Assembly: GCA_903906515.1 (NCBI GenBank) | Contig: CAIVKO010000004.1 | Coordinates: 17,408-81,407, forward strand | Direction of reading: 5' to 3' | DNA: 64,000 nucleotides | Source: Akkermansiaceae bacterium | Lineage (GTDB): Bacteria > Verrucomicrobiota > Verrucomicrobiia > Verrucomicrobiales > Akkermansiaceae | Shown here: positions 9,084-18,290 of the stretch, piece by piece | How positions within the stretch are numbered: the stretch's first letter is position 1 | How the letters are laid out: every line of letters starts with the position of its first letter | Made by a program: the position numbers and the translations under genes | The notes under the pieces: model-generated | Database searches by the model: none | What the model was told of the DNA's origin: nothing | Seen by the model: the letters and a program-made list of their open reading frames with translations, nothing else

Positions 9084-9971
9084 TTAATTTATAGTTTTCC
9101 ACGGATGTCGAATTTCGGGAAACTCATTAGGAGACAAACATGCCTCACGCCATTTTTTTACGACTTCCGGAACGGGCAAGCTTCGCGAGCTGTAATGTGC
9201 CAAGAGTGCCGCTGCCAGAATAGATGAGACGCGCCTAACTTCCAGTTTCTCGTCAAATTTCAGATCTGAATTGTCGTTATCGTATGCCGTATCGGCAAGA
9301 AGTCTATCAAGCCGCCATTGGGTGGCTACCTCCAGGCCGCGGGAGTAACTTGCTGGCGAATTTTTCAGAATACGGACGATGATCCACAGCGCCGAGCTTA
9401 TGGTAACGATGAAGAGCTGGAGGAAGCAGAGGAGCGTCTTGGAGTAGCCGTTGCCGGGATCATTCTTGTAATCGACGATCTGCTCCATCGCCCGGCGCGG
9501 GTTGATGGTGAGGGTTTTCAGCTCAACCTGGACGCAGGGCACGCCGTTGATGAGGATGATGACATCGTAACGGTGGTGGCTGTTGTCCGTGTTGATGCGG
9601 AGCTGGCTAATGACCTCGAAGGTGTTTTTGCACCAGTCCTTGATATTGACGAGGGTGTAATTCAGCGGCGTGCCGTCGTCGCGGGTGAATGCATTGATTT
9701 GGCGGAGAGTCTTGGCGGCGGCGAAGACATCGGGGGTGATGATCTCGTCAAGCAGGCGGGCGAACTCGCCGTCGGTGAGGCGGACGCGGTTGAGGTCCTC
9801 GAACTTTTCACGGAAGTTTTTCTCCAATGACGCGCGGTCCGTGATGTCCGGGCGGTATTCGTATTTGAGTCGCTGGAGTCGGCCGATGAAACCATACTCG
9901 ATGTGGTCCTCCCGGACGACCGAGCCGTGGAGCTCGTTCGGCAGGTTGTAGGCGGACTTTGGAGGAGACAT
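9084..9971 (-). pseudogene. hsdR: Truncated type I restriction subunit HsdR (N-terminal part, fused to unrelated tail)
   Basis: The first 190 or so of 295 residues match the N-terminal nuclease domain of HsdR. The PD-(D/E)xK core is visible as RYDVIILINGVPCVQVELKT, followed by the conserved YSKTLLCFLQLFIVT run. Right after that the family resemblance stops, and about 105 residues of unidentified sequence (ending EIRHPWKTIN) complete the frame. The helicase motor domains that make up most of the usual roughly 1000-residue subunit are missing, so it cannot translocate or cut as a type I enzyme. The tail could be the end of another gene joined by deletion. Confidence 0.8.
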
Positions 9972-10282
9972 CGATTTTTCGGGATAATGGTGCGCAGGTT
10001 CAGAGTGTGGGCGAGGGAAGGGATTTGGCCCGAGGTCGAGTTATCAGAGTTTGTTTCTCCATGCCAGCCCGAATGCTCCGGCTTGTCGAATGCCACTGAA
10101 AGTCACCATATCGAGGGAGATTAGGGTTTAAACCCATCAATCCGCGAATGGCCAGATGGCGAAAGGTTATCGCCGTGTTTCTCCCCGGCCTTAGCAGCAG
10201 AAAAACACATGAATTTTGATGAATCAGACATGGCTTTCCAGCCCCCGGGCCGCTAGCATCCGCGCTAAACCAACACCTTCAC
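9972..10282. other. Intergenic spacer between hsdR remnant and sugar-acid operon
   Basis: About 310 bases without a supportable gene on either strand. It presumably holds the promoter of the operon that begins at 10283 and the old promoter of the restriction locus, but I see no convincing -35/-10 pair, operator or terminator. The bases just before the ATG at 10283 (CAACACCTTCAC) have no Shine-Dalgarno sequence. Confidence 0.5.
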
Positions 10283-10975
10283 ATGGCTCTCTGGACCAAC
10301 GACGACGAACTCTTTTCTCTTTGCCGACACGAACTTTTTACCGCCGTAGTCGGTGACATCATGGACAAGATTGGGCTGCTCCGCCAGTTCCTGCCCGCGA
10401 AAATCCAACCTCTGCGCGAGGACATGATCACCGTAGGCCGCGCCATGACCGTGCTGGAGGCGGATGTGTTCTGCGAACACAACACGGCAGGCTCGAATCC
10501 CGTGCTCAAGCGTTCGTTCGGCCTCATGCTTGAGGCCCTGGATGATCTCAAACGCAACGAAGTCTACATCTGCACCGGTGCCTCACCCACCTACGCGTTG
10601 TGGGGCGAACTGATGAGCACACGGGCCATGAAACTCGGCGCGGTCGGAGCGGTAGTGGACGGATACAGCCGCGACACCGCAGGCATCCTGCAAATGAATT
10701 TCCCGACCTTCTCATACGGCCGCTACGCCCAGGATCAGGCACCGCGCGGCAAGGTTATCGATTTCCGCGTACCGCTCGAAATCGGCGGCGTGTGTGTCAA
10801 CTCCGGCGACATCGTCTTTGGCGACATCGACGGCGTATGCATCGTCCCGCGTGAGGTGGAAACGGAAATCATCACCAAAGCTCTCGAAAAAGCCCGCGGC
10901 GAAAAACTTGTCAAGAAAGCCATCGAAGAAGGCATGAGCGCCCGCGAGGCCTTCGATAAGTTCGGCATCATGTAA
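10283..10975 (+). CDS. RraA / 4-hydroxy-4-methyl-2-oxoglutarate aldolase family protein
   Basis: A 230-residue protein of the RraA-like fold. The signature run GAVGAVVDGYSRDT corresponds to the G-x-V-x-D-G-x-x-R-D motif that holds the substrate and divalent metal. The C-terminal GDIVFGDIDGVCIVP is equally typical. Family members are HMG/CHA aldolases or oxaloacetate decarboxylases; some (true RraA) only inhibit RNase E. As first gene of an operon with a symporter, an enolase-superfamily dehydratase and an SDR, an aldolase or decarboxylase acting on a 2-keto sugar-acid product is the likelier role. Exact substrate unknown. Confidence 0.85.
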   Translation: MALWTNDDELFSLCRHELFTAVVGDIMDKIGLLRQFLPAKIQPLREDMITVGRAMTVLEADVFCEHNTAGSNPVLKRSFGLMLEALDDLKRNEVYICTGASPTYALWGELMSTRAMKLGAVGAVVDGYSRDTAGILQMNFPTFSYGRYAQDQAPRGKVIDFRVPLEIGGVCVNSGDIVFGDIDGVCIVPREVETEIITKALEKARGEKLVKKAIEEGMSAREAFDKFGIM

Positions 10976-11011
10976 AACCCACGTTCCGAAAACCCATACC
11001 GCTCAAAACCC

Positions 11012-12763
11012 ATGTTGCGCATCAATCTCCAAGGCATCGACTACGTTCTACTGGCGCTCTATTTCGTCTTCGTTTTGGGTATCGGTTTCACCCTCAGGCG
11101 CTACATGCGCACAGGCAACGATTTTCTTCTATCAGGCCGCAGCCTTCCCGCGTGGGTGTGCGGATTGGCATTCCTTTCGGCCAATCTCGGCGCGCAGGAA
11201 GTGATCGGCATGGGTGCATGCGGAGCGAAATACGGCATGCTGACCTGCCACTTCTATTGGATCCCGGCTGCGGGTGCGATGGTGTTCGTCGGCTTGTTCA
11301 TGATGCCGTTCTACTACGGTTCACGGGCCCGCTCGGTACCGGAATACTTACTGCTCCGCTTCGATGATAAAACCCGCGTCCTCAATGCCCTGACCTTCGC
11401 CGCGATGACCGTGCTATCATCCGGCATTTCGATGTTCGCCATGGCGAAACTGCTCGAGGTATTGTTAGGTTGGGATTTCAACGTCAGCATCCTCGCCTCG
11501 GCCGGAGTCGTGCTGGCCTATATCCTGCTGGGCGGCCTGACCTCGGCGATCTACAACGAGGTTCTTCAGTTTTTCCTCATCTTCTTCGGCTTTCTGCCCC
11601 TCGCCCTGCTCGGCCTTCGCGACGCCGGAGGCTGGGCCGGTTTACAGGCGCGCCTCGCCAATCTCGCAACCAGTCAGGGTTTCGCGGCGGATACGTTCAC
11701 TAGCGTCTGGCACCCGTTGCGCGAAGCTACCGCCAATCCGATGGGCGTCGAGTGGGTCGGCATGGCCATGGGACTAGGCTGGGTGCTTGGTTTCGGTTAT
11801 TGGTGCACGGACTTCCTAGTGGTGCAGCGCGCCATGGCGGCTGGCTCGATGATCGCAGCGAGGCGCACGCCGTTGATCGCCGCAGTGCCGAAGATGTTAT
11901 TCCCCTTCATCCTGATACTGCCCGGCATGATCGCGATGGTGCTCCACGCACGCTCCGGTGGAAGCCTGATGCCGATCCTTGCCGATGGCACCATCGATTA
12001 CAATATGGCGATTCCCTCGCTAATGGGAAAATACCTCACACCGGGAATGATGGGTCTTGCGATGACCGCGCTGATGGCCTCGTTCATGTCAGGCATGGCC
12101 GGCAACGTCACCGCTTTCAACACCGTCTGGACTTATGATCTCTATCAGGGATATGTGAGTCCTGGAAAATCCGATGCTCATTACCTCCGGATGGGGCACA
12201 TGGCAACGGTAGGCGGCATCCTGTTGAGTGTCGGAGCGGCCTACTCGGCCACCAAGTTCAACAACATCATGGATTTACTGCAACTCGTGTTCGCATTCGT
12301 CAACGCGCCGTTGTTCGCGACATTCCTGCTGGGCATGTTTTCGAAACGCACCACGGGCCATGGCGCGTTCTTCGGTCTGCTCATGGGCACGCTGGCCGCC
12401 GCAATCCACCACGGACTCACCGTCCCACTTCACGCCGTCACCTTGATGAAAGGCGGTTGGATCCTCGCCATGGCGAAAGCCGTGGGTATCGCCGGTCCGA
12501 ATACCACGGTGATTCACATCTATCAGAGCGAGATGGCCCAGAACTTCTGGACCGCAATCTGGGCTTGGTGCGTGTGTTTCATCGCAACCCTCTTGATTTC
12601 ATTCGTCACCAAACGGAACCGCAGCGACGAAGAACTCCGCGGCCTGGTCTATTCACTCACCGAACGTGAAACGGAAATAGGACTCCCCTGGTTCAAACGC
12701 ACGGCCCTGCTCGGCTCGCTAGTGCTGGCCGCAGTGATCGCCCTCAATATCATTTTTTGGTAA
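11012..12763 (+). CDS. Sodium:solute symporter (SSS family)
   Basis: A 583-residue inner-membrane protein with about 13-14 hydrophobic segments. The first helix begins at residue 9, and the following DFLLSGRSLPAWVCGLAFLS is the classic SSS N-terminal signature (unwound TM1 that binds Na+ and substrate). Length fits the SGLT/SLC5-like bacterial group. It lies 36 bases after the RraA-like gene and 18 bases before the dehydratase, so it probably imports the sugar or sugar acid that the operon degrades, using the sodium gradient. The substrate cannot be read from the sequence. Confidence 0.9.
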   Translation: MLRINLQGIDYVLLALYFVFVLGIGFTLRRYMRTGNDFLLSGRSLPAWVCGLAFLSANLGAQEVIGMGACGAKYGMLTCHFYWIPAAGAMVFVGLFMMPFYYGSRARSVPEYLLLRFDDKTRVLNALTFAAMTVLSSGISMFAMAKLLEVLLGWDFNVSILASAGVVLAYILLGGLTSAIYNEVLQFFLIFFGFLPLALLGLRDAGGWAGLQARLANLATSQGFAADTFTSVWHPLREATANPMGVEWVGMAMGLGWVLGFGYWCTDFLVVQRAMAAGSMIAARRTPLIAAVPKMLFPFILILPGMIAMVLHARSGGSLMPILADGTIDYNMAIPSLMGKYLTPGMMGLAMTALMASFMSGMAGNVTAFNTVWTYDLYQGYVSPGKSDAHYLRMGHMATVGGILLSVGAAYSATKFNNIMDLLQLVFAFVNAPLFATFLLGMFSKRTTGHGAFFGLLMGTLAAAIHHGLTVPLHAVTLMKGGWILAMAKAVGIAGPNTTVIHIYQSEMAQNFWTAIWAWCVCFIATLLISFVTKRNRSDEELRGLVYSLTERETEIGLPWFKRTALLGSLVLAAVIALNIIFW

Positions 12764-12781
12764 ACCATCATTCTTTCCCCC

Positions 12782-13948
12782 ATGAAAATCACTGAAGTAA
12801 AAGTCTGGCTCGTCGAGGGCGTCAAATACAACTGGACGATGATGAAAGTCATCACCGACACCGGCCACACCGGCGTCGGCGAAGCCACCAACTGGCCGGG
12901 ATCACCCATCATCGAGGCTGCCGCAAAACACGTCGGCGAGCGCGTGATCGGACTGGACCCGATGCGCACGGATTTCATCTGGACAAAACTCTACCGCGAC
13001 CTCAACTGGATCGGCCCATTCGGCGCATCCATGTGCGCCATCAGCGGACTGGACATGGCGCTGCTCGACCTCAAGGCAAAGGTACTCGGCGTGCCGATGT
13101 ATCAATTGTTAGGCGGAGCCTTCCGCACTTCGATCCCGCTTTATGCGAACTATTGGTTCACCGGCGGCGGCCACACACCGGAGGACTATGCCTCGCAGGC
13201 CGCCAAGGTGAGGGAGGCGGGTTTCGGCGGACTCAAGTTTGACCCTTTCGCCCACACCAACTACCTCTACGGCACCGACCTCAACACCAATCTCGCGCTG
13301 ACCCCGCAAATGCAGGACCGCGCCGTGGAAGTCACCGCCGCCGTGCGCGGGGCCATCGGTCCGGAAATGGACATGATGATCGAAACCCACGCCATGATGA
13401 ACGGCCAGATGGCAGTAAAAATGGCGGAGCGGCTCGCACCCTACGGCATGACCTGGTATGAAGAACCCGCAGGTCCGGAAAACGCCAACACCTTGCGCGC
13501 GCTGCGCGAACGACTGCCGGGCAACATTTCCATCTGCGTTGGCGAACGCCACTACACCCGGCACGGCTTCCGCCCGGTGCTCGAACAACATATCTGCGAC
13601 ATCATCATGCCTGACATCACCCGCTGCGGCGGGCCTTCGGAAATGAAACGCATCGCCACCATGGCAGAGGCCTACAATGTACTCGTCGCCCCACACAATC
13701 CGAACGGACCGCTCAGCACGCTGGCAAGCGCCCACGTTTGTGCTGCCATCCCGAATCTCTTCCGCTGCGAATTCATGTTTACCGATGTCCCATGGCGCGA
13801 TAAAATCATCACCCATCCCTTCGACGTCCGGGACGGACAACTTCATCTATCGGAAAGACCCGGCCTCGGAGTGGATCTTATCGAGGATGAGCTCGAAAAG
13901 CACCCCGGAGTCCGTGAAGTCCACACGACCCGCAACTTCTACGTCTAA
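12782..13948 (+). CDS. Enolase-superfamily (mandelate racemase/muconate lactonizing type) sugar-acid dehydratase
   Basis: A 388-residue protein with the capping domain (residues 1-130) and modified TIM barrel of MR/MLE enzymes. Visible active-site candidates are K152 in GLKFDP, the metal ligands E201 in IETHA, E227 in WYEEP and E255 in CVGERH, and the general base H305 in APHNPNGP. The PHxPxGP form is that of acid-sugar dehydratases such as galactonate dehydratase rather than of racemases. It would remove water from an aldonate to give a 2-keto-3-deoxy acid, a suitable substrate class for the neighbouring aldolase-like protein. Stereospecificity cannot be assigned by eye. Confidence 0.88.
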   Translation: MKITEVKVWLVEGVKYNWTMMKVITDTGHTGVGEATNWPGSPIIEAAAKHVGERVIGLDPMRTDFIWTKLYRDLNWIGPFGASMCAISGLDMALLDLKAKVLGVPMYQLLGGAFRTSIPLYANYWFTGGGHTPEDYASQAAKVREAGFGGLKFDPFAHTNYLYGTDLNTNLALTPQMQDRAVEVTAAVRGAIGPEMDMMIETHAMMNGQMAVKMAERLAPYGMTWYEEPAGPENANTLRALRERLPGNISICVGERHYTRHGFRPVLEQHICDIIMPDITRCGGPSEMKRIATMAEAYNVLVAPHNPNGPLSTLASAHVCAAIPNLFRCEFMFTDVPWRDKIITHPFDVRDGQLHLSERPGLGVDLIEDELEKHPGVREVHTTRNFYV

Positions 13949-13952
13949 CACC

Positions 13953-14741
13953 GTGTCACTTGCCATCGATCTCACAGGCAAACGCGCGCTGGTCACCGGT
14001 GCCAGCGACGGAATCGGCATGGGCGTCGCACGCATGCTCGCAAGGGCCGGATGTGATGTGGCCGGCACCGGCACGGTCGCGGAAGATCATCCCCGGGCCA
14101 TGGATTTCCTCTCATGCGTGACTCGCGAAAATCGCCGCGTTTTCTATCTACAAGGTGATCTATCCAATCCAGGCGTGCCAACCGGGCTGGTTGACCGCGC
14201 GATCGCTGCACTCGGCGGGCTGGACATCGTGATCTCCAACGCCGGTCGCAATGCATTCAAGAAAGTCGAGGAAACCACTGAAACGGATTGGGAGAACTGC
14301 ATGAACCTCAACCTCGCCGCACACTGGCGCGTCGCCAAGGCGGCAACTCCCGCGCTGCGTGAGGCAAAACCCGGAGTGGTCATCATCATGACGTCCAACC
14401 ACGCCTACTCGACCATCCCCGGATGTTTTCCCTACAACATCGCCAAAGCGGGATTGTTAGGAATGGTTCAGGCACTTGCCATCGAATGGGGACCCGCGAT
14501 CCGGGTCGTCGGCCTCGCTCCCGGATTCATCGACACAGGTGGCAATCAACAGTGGTTCGATTCGTTTCCAAATCCGGCAGCGGAGCGTGCCCGCACCGAG
14601 ACGATGCACCCGGCGGGGAGAATCGGCACAGTCGATGAGGTCGGCACGTTCTGCGCGTATCTCTGCTCACCCGCCGCCGGCTTCATCACCGGCAACACAC
14701 TGCTGATGGATGGCGGAAGATCCGCTCTCATGCAGGACTGA
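13953..14741 (+). CDS. Short-chain dehydrogenase/reductase (SDR)
   Basis: Taken from the GTG at 13953, 4 bases after the previous stop. The ORF-track start at 13677 would run through the dehydratase gene in another frame. The 262 residues show a classical SDR: cofactor motif TGASDGIGMG at residues 14-23, SNAG, and the catalytic YNIAK with an upstream serine. The glycine-rich loop fits NAD(P)(H). In this operon it probably oxidises or reduces a sugar acid or its lactone before dehydration. The substrate is an inference from context. Confidence 0.88.
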   Translation: MSLAIDLTGKRALVTGASDGIGMGVARMLARAGCDVAGTGTVAEDHPRAMDFLSCVTRENRRVFYLQGDLSNPGVPTGLVDRAIAALGGLDIVISNAGRNAFKKVEETTETDWENCMNLNLAAHWRVAKAATPALREAKPGVVIIMTSNHAYSTIPGCFPYNIAKAGLLGMVQALAIEWGPAIRVVGLAPGFIDTGGNQQWFDSFPNPAAERARTETMHPAGRIGTVDEVGTFCAYLCSPAAGFITGNTLLMDGGRSALMQD

Positions 14742-14785
14742 TCCGAATTTTTTCCTTCAAAATCCAGCCTCCTAATCACACCACC

Positions 14786-15844
14786 ATGACTAACCGAGAA
14801 AATATCCTCCGCGCACTCCGCCGCCAACAACCTGAATCCGTCGGATTTGATTTTGTCTTTTCTCCCGCCCTGTTGGACGAGTTCCGCCACCGCTACGGAC
14901 ACGAGGACTATCAGGAGCGCTACCGGTTTCCACTGCGCTGCATCGAACTCGATCCCACACGATTGAAGACCGACTACACCATCTTTTTCGATGAACTCCC
15001 GCCGGGCACCCGGCCACTCGATTGGAATCCCGAATGGGGCATCATGGGTGCTCCGGGACCCACCGCTCACTTCCAGGAAATGCTGCATCCAATGGCGAAG
15101 TTCGAATCGGCGGAGCAGGTTCGAAACTACCCGTGGCCGGACTGGCTGGAGGATTACCGATGGGAGAATATCCCCGCCCGCGTGGCCGGACTCAAGGAAC
15201 GCGACCTGGTAGTCTGCGCGTTCATGGAAATGACGATCTTCGAACTCGCCTGGTATTTGCGCGGCATGGACCGATTCATGGAGGAACTCATCGACGAGGA
15301 TGATATCGCCATAGCATTGTTAGACAAACTCACGGCAATTCGTGTCGGGATGGCCCGCCGCTATGCGGAATCCGGCGCGGATGTTTTAATGCTGGGTGAT
15401 GACGTGGCCACCCAGGAGGACATGATGATCAGCCCGGCCTTGTGGCGCGCCACGCTCAAGCCGCGCCTCGCCGAGGTGATCCGCGCCGCCAAGGCCGCAA
15501 ACCCGGAGATCCTGATTTTCTATCATGGCGACGGCAACATGGAGCGGATCATCCCCGAGTTGATAGAAATTGGTGTGGAAATCCTCAACCCTGTGCAACC
15601 CGAGTGCATGGATCCGGTCCGCATGAAACAACTCTTCGGCGACAAACTTGCCTTCTGGGGATGCATCGGCACGCAGACCACCATGCCCTTCGAAACGCCG
15701 CAGGAAGTGAAAGCAACCGTCCGACGGCTCATCGAGTCGGTCGGCCAGGGCGGCGGATTACTCCTGGCTCCCACGCACACCTTGGAACCCGACGTGCCAT
15801 GGGAGAATGTCGAAGCGTTTCTCGAAGCGGTCCGGGATAGTTAG
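14786..15844 (+). CDS. Uroporphyrinogen decarboxylase-like protein
   Basis: A 352-residue TIM-barrel protein of the UroD/MtaA-like superfamily. The opening MTNRENILRALRRQQPESVGF and the later LMLGDDVATQEDMMISP, IFYHGDGN and FWGCIGTQTTMPF segments are hallmarks of the environmental UroD-like group. This group is distinct from haem-pathway HemE, and several members are corrinoid or demethylase partners. It closes the sugar-acid operon, 44 bases after the SDR. Such genes are common in verrucomicrobial and planctomycetal carbohydrate clusters with no assigned reaction. I would not call it hemE. Confidence 0.85.
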   Translation: MTNRENILRALRRQQPESVGFDFVFSPALLDEFRHRYGHEDYQERYRFPLRCIELDPTRLKTDYTIFFDELPPGTRPLDWNPEWGIMGAPGPTAHFQEMLHPMAKFESAEQVRNYPWPDWLEDYRWENIPARVAGLKERDLVVCAFMEMTIFELAWYLRGMDRFMEELIDEDDIAIALLDKLTAIRVGMARRYAESGADVLMLGDDVATQEDMMISPALWRATLKPRLAEVIRAAKAANPEILIFYHGDGNMERIIPELIEIGVEILNPVQPECMDPVRMKQLFGDKLAFWGCIGTQTTMPFETPQEVKATVRRLIESVGQGGGLLLAPTHTLEPDVPWENVEAFLEAVRDS

Positions 15845-15848
15845 GCTG

Positions 15849-18290
15849 TCAGTCGTCCTGGATCTCCAAACGCACGGGTTTCCTCAAGGGTATGGCCTCC
15901 TCAATATTACCCAGATCCAGGCTATCGAGCACGTTGGTACGTTTGCGGACCAGACCAGACTGATCCGTGGTGGTCGCGAAGCCGGGGACCTCGGTATGAT
16001 ACGGATCGTCGCCTAACAAAATCAACCCCTTTGGCTGCACGGGCACCGCGTTGGAAGTCGCCAGATCGAGAGCTCCTATCTCACGCGGATTGCTTTCCGC
16101 GCTAGTTCCGCCGGAATGCACGGCACAAAATGGCAGTCCTTCCGTCCCCCTGCGGAAATACTCATCCACACCGGTGGGTAGTGACTTGACCACACCGGAA
16201 TTAGGATCCTTCGAATAATCCAAGCAATATTGGGTCGCACGCTGGCCGGATGCAGAACAGACCGTGACTTTCACCACATTCGTCGGAGGGGTGATGTCAC
16301 CGCCGCCAAAGGATGGCGTCGCCGCGTTGATCGCGGCCTGCCAAACCGGCATCGCGAGGTCCCTGCTGAACGCCCCCTGATAAATCGACTGGCCGTTGGC
16401 GGATAGGTAACCCGTCCAAACCCCGCAGGTGATCCGTTTATTGTAGCCGATGAACCAACAATCCGAAAAATCATGGGTGGAACCGCCTTTACCCGAGCCC
16501 TTGAAAGGTTTTTCGATCAGCCCGTCCAAGGATCCCTTTGAACTGCCGCGATAGAGCGATCCCGCCATCATGCTGTGAACCTGCCATGCGGTCGCACCAT
16601 CAATCACCTGGGTTCGGGACAACGACGCCTGCTGACGCCTATATTCTGATCGTCCGGCAGCATTCTCGATGTGATCAATATAGCATAACTCTGCCGGTGC
16701 CAGTTTTCCGCCCGCGGGAAAAACCGCCATCGCGCGCACCGCCTGTTTCAGCGAGACTTCCTCGAATCCCACGGCGATGCGGGGCAGCAGTTCGACTTTT
16801 TGCAGAGGAAATCCGAATTTGCAGGCCATATCCACGACCTTTGGCAGGCTGATTTGATCGGTTAGGCGCACGGTCGCCGCGATTTTGGAAAACTCCAGCG
16901 CCTTGCGCAGCGGGATGCCCTTGCGTTCATAAACCGGCGATGAAACCTCCATCCCCCACTCTCCCAGAATCCCTTCGCGTCCACCCACCATCACCGTGCG
17001 ATTGTCCATCGCCTCGTCCTCCACCAAAGAGCCCGGCGTCAGACCGTTCTCCAACGCGGCGGCGTGGATGAACGGGAAAAACGCGGTGCCGAGCGGACGC
17101 TTGCCCATCTCGATGAAGTCGTATGGCACCTGCGCGTAGTCACGGCCACCGACGTGAGCCAGCACCTCTCCGGTTTCATGGTCCACCATCAGCACAGCTC
17201 CTTGCAGATACTCGGCGGGCTTGTTGCTGTTCTTACGATAGTCATCGTATTTCTGGCCGTGATATCCGGGATTGGCCTCGGCGTGAGCCAAGCTCAGCCG
17301 AAGAGATTTCTCCGCAGCTTCCTGCGCTTCCTTAAGGATGGTGGTGTGGATCGTGAAGCCTCCTGTGGCAAGCGCATCCTCACCCAGCGCCTGCCCCACG
17401 GCTTCGGCAATCCGCTCATACAAATGAGTGGTTCCACGCCGCAGAGGTTTGGGATTTAGTTCCAGAGTTGTGGAGCAGAGTTGGTCCGCCTCCTTGCGGG
17501 TCAGCGCTTTGAGGTCCACCATCCGACCGAGCACAAGATTGCGCGAGCGCCGGTTGCCCTCTGGATTGTTGATCGGTGAAAAGACACGCGGATTTTTGAT
17601 AGATCCGACAATCGCGGCGCTTTCGATCGCTGTCAGGTCTTTCGGCTCCTTGCCGAAGTATCCAAGCGAAGCGGAGCGGATCCCGTAATATCCGCTGCCG
17701 AAATAAATCCGGTTGAGGTAAAACTCAAGAATCTCGGTCTTCAAGTATCGTTTCTCGATCCGCCGGGCGAGGAACATCTCGACAATCTTGCGCTCCTTGT
17801 TGGACCACCCCCATTTCTTGCTTTCGCCTATCGCTAGATCATAGGCATTTCTCGCGAGTTGCTGGGTGATCGTGCTCGCGCCCTGGGTGGTTTCGCCCGC
17901 CTTCCAGTTCAGATAAACCGCGCGAAAAACACCGACGTAATCGACGCCATCGTGCGTTTCAAACCGCTGGTCCTCACCCGCCCGTAAGGCATCGATGAAC
18001 ACTTTCGGTACATCCTTGACCGGAATCACACTCCGATTTTGCACAAAAATCCGGCCGATTTCCTTGCCGTTTCGGTCCACGATCAAACTCGGAATTTCCA
18101 ATTCATTGATGCGTTCCAGATCGTAGGTCTCCGCACGTTCGCGGAACCCACGGGTGTATTTTTCCAGGAAAAACCAACCCGCACCACAGCCAATCGCGCC
18201 CAGTAGAAACAACGTGAACCAGAAGCCAATGCGCTTGTAGAAACGCCGCTTGATCTTCTTTCTGCCGTTCGTATTGTCCTGATTCGCCAT
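15849..18290 (-). CDS. Class A penicillin-binding protein with degenerate transpeptidase domain
   Basis: About 813 residues from the ATG at 18290. One transmembrane helix (residues 15-38) is followed by a GT51 glycosyltransferase domain with all expected motifs: EDQRFETHDGVD with the catalytic Glu, GASTITQQLARN, and a KERKIVEMFLARRIEKRY run. The C-terminal region has the overall layout of a transpeptidase, but the three catalytic motifs are lost. SxxK reads TAFF (in PLGTAFFPF), SxN reads SKI, and KTG reads KGG. It should polymerise glycan strands but not cross-link them or bind beta-lactams normally. The gene faces away from the midA-like gene, with which it shares start-codon bases. Confidence 0.88.
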   Translation of the reverse strand: MANQDNTNGRKKIKRRFYKRIGFWFTLFLLGAIGCGAGWFFLEKYTRGFRERAETYDLERINELEIPSLIVDRNGKEIGRIFVQNRSVIPVKDVPKVFIDALRAGEDQRFETHDGVDYVGVFRAVYLNWKAGETTQGASTITQQLARNAYDLAIGESKKWGWSNKERKIVEMFLARRIEKRYLKTEILEFYLNRIYFGSGYYGIRSASLGYFGKEPKDLTAIESAAIVGSIKNPRVFSPINNPEGNRRSRNLVLGRMVDLKALTRKEADQLCSTTLELNPKPLRRGTTHLYERIAEAVGQALGEDALATGGFTIHTTILKEAQEAAEKSLRLSLAHAEANPGYHGQKYDDYRKNSNKPAEYLQGAVLMVDHETGEVLAHVGGRDYAQVPYDFIEMGKRPLGTAFFPFIHAAALENGLTPGSLVEDEAMDNRTVMVGGREGILGEWGMEVSSPVYERKGIPLRKALEFSKIAATVRLTDQISLPKVVDMACKFGFPLQKVELLPRIAVGFEEVSLKQAVRAMAVFPAGGKLAPAELCYIDHIENAAGRSEYRRQQASLSRTQVIDGATAWQVHSMMAGSLYRGSSKGSLDGLIEKPFKGSGKGGSTHDFSDCWFIGYNKRITCGVWTGYLSANGQSIYQGAFSRDLAMPVWQAAINAATPSFGGGDITPPTNVVKVTVCSASGQRATQYCLDYSKDPNSGVVKSLPTGVDEYFRRGTEGLPFCAVHSGGTSAESNPREIGALDLATSNAVPVQPKGLILLGDDPYHTEVPGFATTTDQSGLVRKRTNVLDSLDLGNIEEAIPLRKPVRLEIQDD

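Noticed and set aside
9662-10096. Minus-strand 144-residue ORF at the head of the hsdR remnant
   Set aside because: Its second half is the out-of-frame reading of hsdR and its first half has no recognisable feature.
13677-13952. 5' extension of the SDR ORF as given in the track (354 residues)
   Set aside because: It runs in another frame through the dehydratase gene; the GTG at 13953 begins exactly at the conserved SDR N-terminus.
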